Of a DNA stretch of 64,000 nucleotides, positions 16,472 through 24,474 are shown in pieces. How positions within the stretch are numbered: the first letter of the stretch is position 1; the number at the start of each line of letters is the position of its first letter. The notes beneath the pieces are model-generated. The model saw nothing but the letters and a program-made list of their open reading frames with translations, was not told the origin of the DNA and made no database searches. The DNA is taken from NCBI GenBank assembly GCA_003214525.1, contig QCLN01000004.1, forward strand, positions 20,821 through 84,820. The letters run 5' to 3'. Origin of the DNA: Pelagibacteraceae bacterium AG-414-M23 (GTDB lineage: Bacteria; Pseudomonadota; Alphaproteobacteria; Pelagibacterales; Pelagibacteraceae). Position numbers and translations under genes: made by a program.

Positions 16472-17053
16472 ATGATTTCAGCTATTCTTTTAGCAGCAGG
16501 AGAATCAAAGAGATTAAAAGGGGAGAATAAGTTAGTTAAAACTTTTAAAAAAAAACCTCTTATTCATTACTCTATAAAATCACTACAAAAAAGCAAAGTA
16601 AAAAAAATAATTATTGTTTTGGGATTTCAAAGTGGAGAGGTAAAAAAAAAAATTAAAAAACAGAAAAAAATTCAGTTAATTTTGAATAAAAAATTTAAAC
16701 TAGGAATATCAACTTCGATTAAAGTTGGTTTAAAAAAAATCTACAAAAAAGATAAAGGATTTATAATTATGCAATCAGATATGCCTTTTGTAAAAACTTC
16801 AGATATCAATAAAATATGTAATTCGATAAACAAAAAAAAATATTTAGTTCATGCATTAAAATTTAAAAACAGAATAGGAAACCCTATAGGATTTGATATT
16901 TCTGTTCTCGCAAAATTCAAAAAAATTAAGGGCAATATTGGAGCCAAATATATGGTTAAAAGATTAAAAAATAATACAAATTTTATAAAAGTACATTCAG
17001 GAAAAGTTTTTAAAGATTTTGATTTAAAAAAAGATTTTAATAAGTTTGAATAG
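16472..17053 (+). CDS. mocA: MobA/MocA-like molybdenum cofactor nucleotidyltransferase
   Basis: A 193-residue NTP-transferase: LLAAGESKRLKGENKL at residues 6-21 (the L-A-A-G-x-S-x-R-x-G-x-x-K nucleotide-binding signature), MQSDMPFV near 103 (metal-binding D-x-P segment), and GNPIGF near 147 (MocA/MobA G-x-P). It fits enzymes that add CMP or GMP to molybdopterin; MocA (CMP) is favoured by overall pattern, but MobA is possible. It is very Lys-rich. Its 3' end overlaps the convergent moaE gene by 17 bases; the moa cluster on the opposite strand supports the function. Confidence 0.7.
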   Translation: MISAILLAAGESKRLKGENKLVKTFKKKPLIHYSIKSLQKSKVKKIIIVLGFQSGEVKKKIKKQKKIQLILNKKFKLGISTSIKVGLKKIYKKDKGFIIMQSDMPFVKTSDINKICNSINKKKYLVHALKFKNRIGNPIGFDISVLAKFKKIKGNIGAKYMVKRLKNNTNFIKVHSGKVFKDFDLKKDFNKFE

Positions 17054-17483
17054 GGTTTCCTTTTAACCACTCACTATCATTATTTTCATAATGCTCTTTT
17101 TTCCAAATTGGAGATCTTTTTTTTATTTCTTCTATAATATATCGAGATAAATCATATGCTTCAGATCTATGAGGACAAGCAACAGCAATAACAATACTAA
17201 TTTCGCCAAGCCCTACATAACCTTTAACATGCTCAATAAATACAGATTTTTCCTTAATATTTAGTTTTTGCTCAGCTTCATTATAAATTTCTTTAAAACT
17301 TTTAATTACAAGTTCATCATGGCTATCATAAGTAATTCCCGTAACTTTTTTGTTTTCATTATTTTCCCTAACTGTTCCATAAAATACTATTGACGCACCA
17401 AATTTAGAAGAAGAAATAAACTCTTCGGCATTTTCTGGTTTAATTTTTTCTTTTGAAATATTTATTATTTTAGTATGAAGCAT
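17037..17483 (-). CDS. moaE: Molybdopterin synthase large subunit MoaE
   Basis: A 148-residue MoaE-type protein: ASIVFYGTVRENN (the family G-x-V-R segment), VIAVACPHRSEAYD (catalytic His/Arg region H-R-x-x-A), and the C-terminal PIWKKEHYE (canonical P-I-W-K-x-E). It forms the heterotetrameric molybdopterin synthase with MoaD and adds the dithiolene sulfurs to cyclic pyranopterin. The stop of moaD and the start of moaE overlap at 17483. Last gene of a moaA-C-D-E operon on the minus strand. Confidence 0.9.
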   Translation of the reverse strand: MLHTKIINISKEKIKPENAEEFISSSKFGASIVFYGTVRENNENKKVTGITYDSHDELVIKSFKEIYNEAEQKLNIKEKSVFIEHVKGYVGLGEISIVIAVACPHRSEAYDLSRYIIEEIKKRSPIWKKEHYENNDSEWLKGNPIQTY

Positions 17484-17752
17484 TAACCGCCCCCAATAGG
17501 TGGAATAATTCCTATTTTTTGATCTTTATTAATCTGGTAGTTTTCAGAAATAATATTATTGTCCTCAGAGCAAAATGCAGAAGTTTCAATTATCTTTTTT
17601 AAATTATTATTTCCTTTAAAATTTTGATCTACATAATTTATTATCGTTTTTCTAAGTTCTTTTATTGAGCTTTTTTCTTCAAGATGAAATTCTAAAAATT
17701 CTTTATCACTTAAGTCTTTACTTGCTCCGAATAGTTCAAGCTTTATTTTCAT
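17483..17752 (-). CDS. moaD: Molybdopterin synthase sulfur-carrier subunit MoaD
   Basis: An 89-residue ubiquitin-like protein ending in IGIIPPIGGG, the MoaD/ThiS C-terminal tail whose last Gly-Gly is thiocarboxylated and donates sulfur to MoaE. N-terminal KIKLELFGASKDL matches the first beta strand of the fold. It lies one base after moaC and overlaps moaE. The activating MoeB-type enzyme is not in the window. Confidence 0.85.
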   Translation of the reverse strand: MKIKLELFGASKDLSDKEFLEFHLEEKSSIKELRKTIINYVDQNFKGNNNLKKIIETSAFCSEDNNIISENYQINKDQKIGIIPPIGGG

Positions 17753-17753
17753 T

Positions 17754-18299
17754 TTAAAAAATATTTTCTAGAAATTTAGGAAGACCATCTGGATTTTTCC
17801 ATAATCCGCTCTTTCCACCTTCTTTGATTAATAACTTAACATTATCAATTTTTAAATGTGGGTTAACGATTTTACTTAAATCATAAATAGTTATTAATGC
17901 TGCATTAACCCCCATAATAGCTTCCATTTCAACGCCAGTTTTTGCAATTGCGGACACCACACAAAATACCTCTAAAGAATTATCAACTTCATTCATTATA
18001 ATTTTTGTTGCAGTGTGATCAATTGGTAGAGGATGACACAAAGGTATTAATTCACTTGTTTTTTTAACACCTAAGACAGCAGATATTTCGGCTAGACTTA
18101 TAGGGTCACCCTTAGGCATTTTTTTATTTTTAATTAAATCAAAAACCTCTTTACCAACATAAATTTTTCCAGATGCTAGAGCTCTTCTAAAAGTTTCTTT
18201 TTTTGAAGACACATCAACCATATTAAAAGAATTTTTTTTAAAAATTTCTTTAGCCCAGTCTTTTAATTGTTCCTGATTAATTATTTTCAAATTTTTCAT
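17754..18299 (-). CDS. moaC: Cyclic pyranopterin monophosphate synthase MoaC
   Basis: A 181-residue MoaC: NMVDVSSK near the start (the conserved M-V-D-V), KGDPISLAEISAVLGVKKTSELIPLCHPL (conserved G-D-x-x-x-x-A-x-x-A-x-I-x-x-A-K-x-x-x-x-L-I-P-L-C-H-P core, read here in parts), TGVEMEAIMG and the C-terminal LLIKEGGKSG. It converts the MoaA product to cyclic pyranopterin monophosphate. It has a 20-residue N-terminal extension over typical MoaC. Its ATG overlaps the moaA stop. Confidence 0.92.
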   Translation of the reverse strand: MKNLKIINQEQLKDWAKEIFKKNSFNMVDVSSKKETFRRALASGKIYVGKEVFDLIKNKKMPKGDPISLAEISAVLGVKKTSELIPLCHPLPIDHTATKIIMNEVDNSLEVFCVVSAIAKTGVEMEAIMGVNAALITIYDLSKIVNPHLKIDNVKLLIKEGGKSGLWKNPDGLPKFLENIF

Positions 18300-19285
18300 T
18301 ATCCGCCAGTTTTAGATAAGTTTTTGGTTGAGCCTGTATCTCCAAGTTCTAAATAATGAGACTCTTTTTTAAATTGCATTTGTTTTAATATAAGATCTTT
18401 TAGCTCATTAAGTTGGCTATCTTTTTGCAACAAATGTCTAACACTTATTCCAGTATTTCCAAACAAACAGAGTCTTAAATCTCCTCTTGATGTAATTCGT
18501 AATCGATTACAAGTTTTACAAAAATCTTTTGAATAAGGTGCGATTATTCCAAACTTACCTTCATATTCAGGGTTTATATAATTTAAAGAAGGACCAGCAT
18601 CTTTTCCTAATGTTTGATAAATCCATTTATTTTTATTTAAATAATTTTTAAATATCTTAGACGAAACATGATATTTTTTAAAATATTCTAAATTATCACC
18701 TGTTTGCATTAATTCTATATATCTAAAATCTATTTTATTACTTCTGATAAAATTTGACCATTTATCAAAATCTTTTTCTGATGAGTTAATTCCATTTAAT
18801 AAAACAGCATTAATTTTAATATTTTCAAATCCTAGATTTTGTAAATTTTTTATTCCTTGTAAAATTTCTGGCAATCTATCATGACCGGTAACATTTTTAA
18901 AAGTTTCACGGTCAAGACTATCAATGCTTATATTTATTCCATTTAATCCACTATCTATTAATAACTTTGCTTTTTTATCCAACTGATAGCCATTTGTAGT
19001 AATTACAACTTTTTTTACTCCTGATTCAATTTTTAAAACTTTAATAATGTCAAAAAAATCTTTTCTTACTGTTGGCTCTCCACCAGTAATTCTAATTTTG
19101 CAGACTCCTAATTCTGAAAAGCATTTTGCAAGACGTTTAATTTCATCTAGATGAAGAAATTTCCTATTATCACTTTTATCAACCTGGTAACCATTTGGCA
19201 AACAATAGCCGCATTTAAAATTACAAACATCTGTAATTGACATCCTAATGTAAGGAAATGTTCTACCAAAACTATCTTTAAGCAT
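18299..19285 (-). CDS. moaA: GTP 3',8-cyclase MoaA
   Basis: A 328-residue radical-SAM enzyme. The N-terminal cluster motif is CNFKCGYC (C-x3-C-x2-C), followed by ITGGEPTVR (SAM GGE motif) and ISIDSLD. The C-terminal second [4Fe-4S] ligands are CKTCNRLR and LCLFGN, and the protein ends in the Gly-Gly tail (KTGG) that enters the active site. It catalyses the first step of molybdenum-cofactor synthesis from GTP. First gene of the minus-strand moa operon; about 140 bases upstream lie before the GYD-protein gene. Confidence 0.95.
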   Translation of the reverse strand: MLKDSFGRTFPYIRMSITDVCNFKCGYCLPNGYQVDKSDNRKFLHLDEIKRLAKCFSELGVCKIRITGGEPTVRKDFFDIIKVLKIESGVKKVVITTNGYQLDKKAKLLIDSGLNGINISIDSLDRETFKNVTGHDRLPEILQGIKNLQNLGFENIKINAVLLNGINSSEKDFDKWSNFIRSNKIDFRYIELMQTGDNLEYFKKYHVSSKIFKNYLNKNKWIYQTLGKDAGPSLNYINPEYEGKFGIIAPYSKDFCKTCNRLRITSRGDLRLCLFGNTGISVRHLLQKDSQLNELKDLILKQMQFKKESHYLELGDTGSTKNLSKTGG

Positions 19286-19388
19286 TTTTATTTATTTTTT
19301 TTTAATTTAAGTTATCATAATTAATAATTTATATCATGACCAAAATTCTTACGAATGATTAGATAAATCAATTTTATATGAAGATAGT

Positions 19389-19418
19389 TAACTTCCAGCT
19401 TAAAAAAACTGGAAGTTA
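19389..19418 (-). terminator. Hairpin after the GYD-domain gene
   Basis: Perfect 10-bp stem (TAACTTCCAG at 19389-19398, CTGGAAGTTA at 19409-19418) with a 10-base loop, 9 bases after the minus-strand stop at 19428. In the minus direction the T run lies in the loop, not after the stem, so it may be a stabilising hairpin or a modest terminator. Confidence 0.55.
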
Positions 19419-19427
19419 AAAATTATT

Positions 19428-19751
19428 TTATTTACCTGGTTCTTTGTATCCAGAAGCCATTTTTTTGGCAGTTTCTGCAATTTCATTAAGATTTACATCT
19501 TCTAAAATTGTAAAGTCAGAAACAGCTCCGCTTGATACAGCAACCATAGCAGCTGCAGCAGCTTGTTCAAAAGTACCATCTATTTCTGCCATAAAGTCGT
19601 ACTTACCTCTTAGACCAGCATAACGAGTTACTTTCGCACCAGCGGATTCAGCGAGAGCAGATGTAGCAGCTTTTCGATCTGTACCTGGATTGCTTACAAA
19701 TCCGGCTAGACCTTTTGCGGTGTAACATCCTAATGTTATAAATTTAGCCAT
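19428..19751 (-). CDS. GYD-domain protein
   Basis: The start is the ATG at 19751, preceded by AAAGGAGAAAG; an in-frame start at 19778 would lie upstream of that ribosome-binding site. The resulting 107-residue protein (MAKFITLGCYTAKGL...) has the ferredoxin-like alpha/beta layout of GYD proteins, with GLRGKYDFMAEIDG at the place of the eponymous G-x-Y-D segment. GYD proteins are small, of unknown biochemical role. It is a stand-alone gene between the moa operon and the aldehyde dehydrogenase gene, with a strong ribosome-binding site and a downstream hairpin, so it may be well expressed. Confidence 0.8.
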   Translation of the reverse strand: MAKFITLGCYTAKGLAGFVSNPGTDRKAATSALAESAGAKVTRYAGLRGKYDFMAEIDGTFEQAAAAAMVAVSSGAVSDFTILEDVNLNEIAETAKKMASGYKEPGK

Positions 19752-19844
19752 TCTTTCTCCTTTTATTATTTGAAACATTAAAACATATTTGTTAAAATTT
19801 TGTAGATATTTTTTATAATCAACTTCAGGTTAAATTTTAAAATT

Positions 19845-21287
19845 ATGTACGAAAAATTTGGTCAGTTTATAGATGGTAAATGGCAACAGTCGTCTGACAA
19901 ATCTACATATGAAGTTATTAATCCAGCAAACGAAGAAATTATAGGCAATGCCTCAAAAGCTACGAGTGAAGATATTGATCATGCACTTAAATCTGCCGAG
20001 AAAGGTTTGATAGTTTGGAAACAAACAGCACCTTGGCAGAGATCATATATTTTGAGAAAGATTGCTGACAAAATGAGAGAAAAACAAGATGTGCTAGCAA
20101 AATGGATGACATTAGAAGTTGGAAAACCTTTTGTAGAAGCCAAAGGTGAAGTTGGAGGAGCCGCAGATATTTTTGAATGGAACGCAGAAGAAACAAAAAG
20201 AATTTACGGACAGACTGTAGAAAGTAGATTTCCGGATACAAGAGTTCATGTATACTATCAGCCAGTTGGAGTTGTTGCGGCCTTATCTCCATGGAATTTT
20301 CCATTAGTTTTATCTTCTAGGAAAATTTCTACTGCTCTTGCTGCCGGATGTTCAGTTATAATTAAACCAGATGTAATAACACCCGGAACTGTTATGGAAT
20401 TGGTTGATATATGTAGAGAATGCGGAGTACCACCTGGTGTAGTTAATTTATTATCAGGAGATCCACCGAGTATAGCATCACAATTAATTGCCTCAGATAC
20501 AGTAAAAAAAATTTCAATTACTGGCTCATCAAGAGTTGGAAAACTGATACTGAAACAGGCTGCAGATAAAGTGCAAAGGGTAACTATGGAACTGAGTGGT
20601 CATTCACCATTTATAGTTTTTGATGATGCAGATATTAAAAAAGCAGCTGATATGGCTGTAGCTTCTAAATTCAGAAATAACGGACAAGTTTGTATTTCAC
20701 CAAATAGATTTTATATACAAGAGAGTAAAAAAGAGGAATTTGTTAATTTATTTGTTGAAAAAACAAAAAAATTAAAAATTGGAAACGGAATGGATCCAGA
20801 TGTTCAATTGGGACCAATTACAACAAAAAAAAGATTAAACGAAATAGAAGAAATGGTTGAAACTACAAAGAAAGAAGGAGCAAAAGTATTATTAGGTGGC
20901 AAAAGGCCTTCTGGATTCAATAAAGGCTATTTCTATGAACCAACAGTGTTTGATAATGTAAAAGATGATTTTACTATAATGAAGATAGAACCTTTTGGTC
21001 CACTAGTTCCAATGTTATCATTTAAAACTTTTGACGAAGTAGTCGAGAGAGCAAACAATCATGAATTAGGACTTGCAAGCTACATATGCACAAACTCAAT
21101 GGAAAAGGCTCATAGAGCGTCTGAATTAATGGAAACAGGAACAGTAGCTGTAAACACACCAGTCGTTGCTATAGCCGAGGCACCCTTTGGTGGAATTAAA
21201 CAAGCAGGGTATGGAAGAGAAGGTGGATCTATGGCCATCAAAGATTATTTGAATGTAAAATACACTCACCTCGGTATCAAAGGTTAG
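19845..21287 (+). CDS. NAD(P)-dependent aldehyde dehydrogenase
   Basis: A 480-residue ALDH-superfamily enzyme. Visible are SPWNFPLV (the N169-equivalent Asn), KPDVITPGT, ITGSSRVGK (cofactor-binding G-S/T-x-x-x-G), MELSGH (general-base Glu in the E-L-x-G motif; the usual G-G-K/N is S-G-H here), GQVCISPNR with the catalytic Cys, and EPFGPL. It resembles succinate-semialdehyde/betaine-aldehyde type members. First of a run with the HpcH/HpaI aldolase and FAH-family genes, suggesting oxidation of an aldehyde released by the aldolase. 4-Trimethylaminobutyraldehyde, which would feed the butyrobetaine dioxygenase at 24471, is another possibility. Confidence 0.85.
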   Translation: MYEKFGQFIDGKWQQSSDKSTYEVINPANEEIIGNASKATSEDIDHALKSAEKGLIVWKQTAPWQRSYILRKIADKMREKQDVLAKWMTLEVGKPFVEAKGEVGGAADIFEWNAEETKRIYGQTVESRFPDTRVHVYYQPVGVVAALSPWNFPLVLSSRKISTALAAGCSVIIKPDVITPGTVMELVDICRECGVPPGVVNLLSGDPPSIASQLIASDTVKKISITGSSRVGKLILKQAADKVQRVTMELSGHSPFIVFDDADIKKAADMAVASKFRNNGQVCISPNRFYIQESKKEEFVNLFVEKTKKLKIGNGMDPDVQLGPITTKKRLNEIEEMVETTKKEGAKVLLGGKRPSGFNKGYFYEPTVFDNVKDDFTIMKIEPFGPLVPMLSFKTFDEVVERANNHELGLASYICTNSMEKAHRASELMETGTVAVNTPVVAIAEAPFGGIKQAGYGREGGSMAIKDYLNVKYTHLGIKG

Positions 21288-21292
21288 TAAAA

Positions 21293-22057
21293 TTGAGAAA
21301 AAATAAACTAAAGGAATTATTTAAACAAGGTAAAGCAGCTATTAATGGCTGGTTAGAGATACCGAGTTCATTTTCTGCTGAGTCAATGTCTCATCAAGGA
21401 TACGACTCTTTAACAATTGATATGCAACACGGCGCTTTAGATAATTCTAATATTTTAGAAATGTTTCAAGCTATATCAACCACAGATGTTGTTCCCATGG
21501 CTAGATTAAATTGGAATGAACCTAGCCAGATAATGAAAGTTTTAGATTTTGGAGCATACGGAATAATATGCCCAATGGTAAGTAATAGGGATCAAGCAGA
21601 AAAATTTGTTCAAGCTTGCATGTATCCACCAAAGGGCTATAGAAGTTTTGGTCCAACAAGAGGTTTTATGTATGGAGGACACGATTACGTTGACCATGCA
21701 AATGAAGAAATTTTGAAATTAGCAATGATAGAAACTAAAGAAGCTCTACAAGAATTAGATAAGATTATGAAAACCCCCGGACTTGATGGAATTTATATCG
21801 GTCCAGCCGATCTAAGTTTATCAATAGGAGAAAAACCTGGCTTTGATAAGCCCGAAGGACATCCGACTTATGAACAAATTTCAAATATAATAGATCACGC
21901 AAAAAAAAATAATTTAGTTGCAGGGATCCATAATGCAACTCCAGAGTATGCTAAAAAAATGATTGATATTGGATTTCAAATTGTAACTGTTGGAAGTGAT
22001 AAAATATTTATGAGTGAAGGCGCTAAATCAATAGTAACAAAGCTTAAAAAAAATTAG
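21293..22057 (+). CDS. HpcH/HpaI-family aldolase
   Basis: A 254-residue protein with a TTG start 5 bases after the ALDH stop; no nearby in-frame ATG exists. Segments typical of the pyruvate-class II aldolases are INGWLEIPS, DSLTIDMQHG (D-x-x-H base region), VPMARLNW with the conserved Arg, GAYGIICPMV, and YIGPADLSLS. Family members reversibly cleave 2-keto-3-deoxy acids such as 2-keto-3-deoxyglucarate or 4-hydroxy-2-ketoheptanedioate to pyruvate plus an aldehyde. With an aldehyde dehydrogenase upstream and a fumarylacetoacetate-hydrolase-family gene downstream, a sugar-acid or aromatic keto-acid route is likely. Substrate not determinable. Confidence 0.85.
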   Translation: MRKNKLKELFKQGKAAINGWLEIPSSFSAESMSHQGYDSLTIDMQHGALDNSNILEMFQAISTTDVVPMARLNWNEPSQIMKVLDFGAYGIICPMVSNRDQAEKFVQACMYPPKGYRSFGPTRGFMYGGHDYVDHANEEILKLAMIETKEALQELDKIMKTPGLDGIYIGPADLSLSIGEKPGFDKPEGHPTYEQISNIIDHAKKNNLVAGIHNATPEYAKKMIDIGFQIVTVGSDKIFMSEGAKSIVTKLKKN

Positions 22058-22900
22058 ATGAAACTTTTAAGAATTGGAGAAAAAGGTAAGGAGAAACCTG
22101 CAATATTAGATAAAAATAATAAAATTAGAGATTTAAGCTCTCATATTTTGGATTTAAATCCTGAATATTTGAATTTCGAAACTTTTTCTAAAATAGAAAA
22201 AATTGATTTAGAAAAATTACCTGAAATATCTAAAAATGAAAGATTGGGAGCTTGTATTAACAAACCCGGAAAGTTTGTAGCTATAGGATTAAACTATTCT
22301 GATCATGCAAAAGAAACAGGATTAAAAACACCAACAGAACCAATAGTTTTCATGAAAGCGACAAGTTCTATTTCAGGACCAAATGATAATATTGAAATGC
22401 CAAAAGAATCTAAAAAATTAGATTGGGAGGCTGAACTAGGTTTTGTAATTGGAAAAGAAACTAAAAATATTACTGAGAAAAATGCTGCAGATCATATTCT
22501 AGGATATTGCATTGTAAATGATGTTAGCGAAAGAGAATGGCAAATTGAAAAATTAGGGCAATGGGTAAAAGGAAAATCAGGAGATACATTTGGTCCAACT
22601 GGACCATACTTAGTAACTAAGGATGAAATTCCTGACATTAATAATTTAAATTTAACTTTAGAAGTAAATGAAAAAAAAATGCAAAATGGCAATACAAAAA
22701 ATATGATATTTAATACAAGTTTTATACTTTCATATTTAAGTAAATTTATGTCTTTGCAGCCAGGTGACTTAGTTACCACTGGTACTCCAGCTGGAGTAGG
22801 AATGGGAAGAAAGCCACAAGTATTTTTAAAATCTGGAGACAATATTAAACTGTCAATAGATTGCTTGGGTCAACAAAGCTCAAAAGTTATATCAATATAG
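22058..22900 (+). CDS. Fumarylacetoacetate hydrolase (FAH)-family protein
   Basis: A 280-residue protein starting on the base after the aldolase stop. The FAH C-terminal fold is clear: AIGLNYSDHAKETG near residues 76-89, PIVFMKATSS, LDWEAELGFVIGK with metal-binding Glu residues, VNDVSEREWQ, and GDLVTTGTPAGVG near 230. Family members are 2-keto-3-deoxy-acid dehydratases, acylpyruvases or C-C hydrolases that need Mg2+ or Mn2+. Together with its neighbours it likely makes the substrate of the aldolase from a sugar acid or similar compound. Confidence 0.85.
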   Translation: MKLLRIGEKGKEKPAILDKNNKIRDLSSHILDLNPEYLNFETFSKIEKIDLEKLPEISKNERLGACINKPGKFVAIGLNYSDHAKETGLKTPTEPIVFMKATSSISGPNDNIEMPKESKKLDWEAELGFVIGKETKNITEKNAADHILGYCIVNDVSEREWQIEKLGQWVKGKSGDTFGPTGPYLVTKDEIPDINNLNLTLEVNEKKMQNGNTKNMIFNTSFILSYLSKFMSLQPGDLVTTGTPAGVGMGRKPQVFLKSGDNIKLSIDCLGQQSSKVISI

Positions 22901-22908
22901 AATTAATT

Positions 22909-23613
22909 ATGACTGAATTATTTATAGCTTTTGGAGCAGGATTAATAAGTTTTTTATCTCCATGTGTATTACCATTAATACCAGGTTATATTTCTTACAT
23001 CTCTGGGACCACATATAACGAACTTTTGGAGACAAAAGTAAAAGTTTATCCATTAATTTTTTTTACACTTGGTTTTTCAATTGTATTTATACTATTTGGA
23101 GCAGCTGCCACATTTATAGGTCAATTATTCTTAAGTTATTCAAACGAATTAAGAATTATTGCTGGAATAGTAATACTTATTTTTTCATTTCATATTTTAG
23201 GTTTTTTAAATTTGAAATTTTTTAATTATGAAAAAAGGTTTCAAGTTTCTAATAATAATAATTTTTTTGGTCCTATAGTATTAGGAATGGCTTTTGGTTT
23301 TGGTTGGACACCGTGTATTGGTCCAATTTTAGGATCCATACTAGTTTTAGCTACTACAGAAGAATCTTTATCGAAAGGCATAATCCTTTTAACTTTTTAT
23401 TCATTAGGATTAGCAATTCCTTTTATCATTTCAGGTTTGCTTATACAAAAATTTATTAATGTATCAAAAAAATTAAAATCAAAAATGAAACTTGTAGTAA
23501 ACATTAGTGGATATTTTTTGTTAGTAACTGGGATTTTGATTTTAACTAATCAGTTACAGACTTTAGGTTTTTATTTAATTGAATATTTTCCTATTTTACA
23601 AAAACTTGGTTGA
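22909..23613 (+). CDS. ccdA: Cytochrome c biogenesis protein CcdA
   Basis: Start set at ATG 22909 (MTELFIAFGAGL); an in-frame upstream start would overlap the FAH gene. The 234-residue product has six membrane segments, with the two conserved cysteines in LSPCVLPLIPGY (first segment) and GWTPCIGPILG (fourth), the hallmark of CcdA/DsbD-beta proteins. It passes electrons from cytoplasmic thioredoxin across the membrane to periplasmic thiol proteins, needed for cytochrome c maturation. Eight bases after the FAH gene; function unrelated to its neighbours as far as can be seen. Confidence 0.88.
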   Translation: MTELFIAFGAGLISFLSPCVLPLIPGYISYISGTTYNELLETKVKVYPLIFFTLGFSIVFILFGAAATFIGQLFLSYSNELRIIAGIVILIFSFHILGFLNLKFFNYEKRFQVSNNNNFFGPIVLGMAFGFGWTPCIGPILGSILVLATTEESLSKGIILLTFYSLGLAIPFIISGLLIQKFINVSKKLKSKMKLVVNISGYFLLVTGILILTNQLQTLGFYLIEYFPILQKLG

Positions 23614-24474
23614 TTATTTTTTATCCGGCTTAGTAAATACTATCAACATTACTCCGATAATAATCACAGCTCCTCCAATAAATAATTCTTTAGTTGGTTC
23701 TTCTCCTAAAAGAAAAATTGCAGCTAACAGTCCAGTTGGAGGTATACCCATGGTGACTATAGGTAATACTTTGTATAAGGGGTTATTTTTTAAAACATAA
23801 TAGAAGCAACCGTATGTTATTGGTTGCATAATAAATCCTAAATAAATTGCAATCATCCAACTTTCAAAAGGAGCATTCTTAAAGTAGTTAATTGTATTAC
23901 CGTCAAATATAGCTGAAAGACCTATTAATATTGGGCCAGAAAAAAAACCTAGCCAAGCAACTAGAGCTAAAGGATTTAATTCTTTACTTAATGGTTTTAC
24001 TAGAACTTGTCCTAGAGCCCAAACGCCTGATCCTATAATTACTAAAGTTACACCAAAAAATTTTCCATCTAAATTAGGTGAGCCGGTTAAAATATAAACA
24101 CCAACGAAGGCAACACTTATTCCTATCAAAGCTCTTACAGTTGGTTTTTCTTTAAGCAAAAAATAAGCAAAAACCACTCCAAAAGGAACTTCTGTTTGAA
24201 CAAGCAACACGGCGGCTGATGCATCTATTAAACTTAAACCGGTATAAGTAATACTGTACTGCAAAGTATTTGCTATTAAAGATACAATAAATATTTTTTT
24301 AAGAAAGCCTCTAGGTATTGGAAACCACCATATTAAAAGTGATGCCACAAAAGTAAATCTTAAACCCATTAATAAAAATGGGGGCAAGTGCTCCATCGCT
24401 GGTTTGGCTATAACAAAACCAAATCCTAAAAAAATTGGAACCAGCGCCGCTATTAAGGAGTCGCGAAGGGTCAA
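23614..24474 (-). CDS. EamA/DMT-superfamily transporter
   Basis: A 286-residue membrane protein with ten predicted membrane segments in two EamA repeats; family-like features are GFGFVIAKPAMEHLPPF in the first segment region, SLIDASAAVLLVQTEVPF in repeat one and ILIGLSAIF/PITYGCFYYVL in repeat two. Probably exports or imports amino acids or metabolites. Its 5' end overlaps the 3' end of the gamma-butyrobetaine dioxygenase gene by 4 bases, so it may carry a substrate or product of that pathway. Convergent with ccdA with no spacer. Confidence 0.75.
   Translation of the reverse strand: MTLRDSLIAALVPIFLGFGFVIAKPAMEHLPPFLLMGLRFTFVASLLIWWFPIPRGFLKKIFIVSLIANTLQYSITYTGLSLIDASAAVLLVQTEVPFGVVFAYFLLKEKPTVRALIGISVAFVGVYILTGSPNLDGKFFGVTLVIIGSGVWALGQVLVKPLSKELNPLALVAWLGFFSGPILIGLSAIFDGNTINYFKNAPFESWMIAIYLGFIMQPITYGCFYYVLKNNPLYKVLPIVTMGIPPTGLLAAIFLLGEEPTKELFIGGAVIIIGVMLIVFTKPDKK

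Noticed and set aside
22492..22842. Antisense frame opposite the FAH gene
   Set aside because: Shadow of a well-supported gene; no ribosome-binding site or family features. The same holds for long opposite-strand frames at 5249-5614, 51794-52147 and 58756-59091.
22861..22908. Upstream start for ccdA inside the FAH gene
   Set aside because: The ATG at 22909 gives the typical CcdA N-terminus; the upstream residues lack similarity to a signal or helix.
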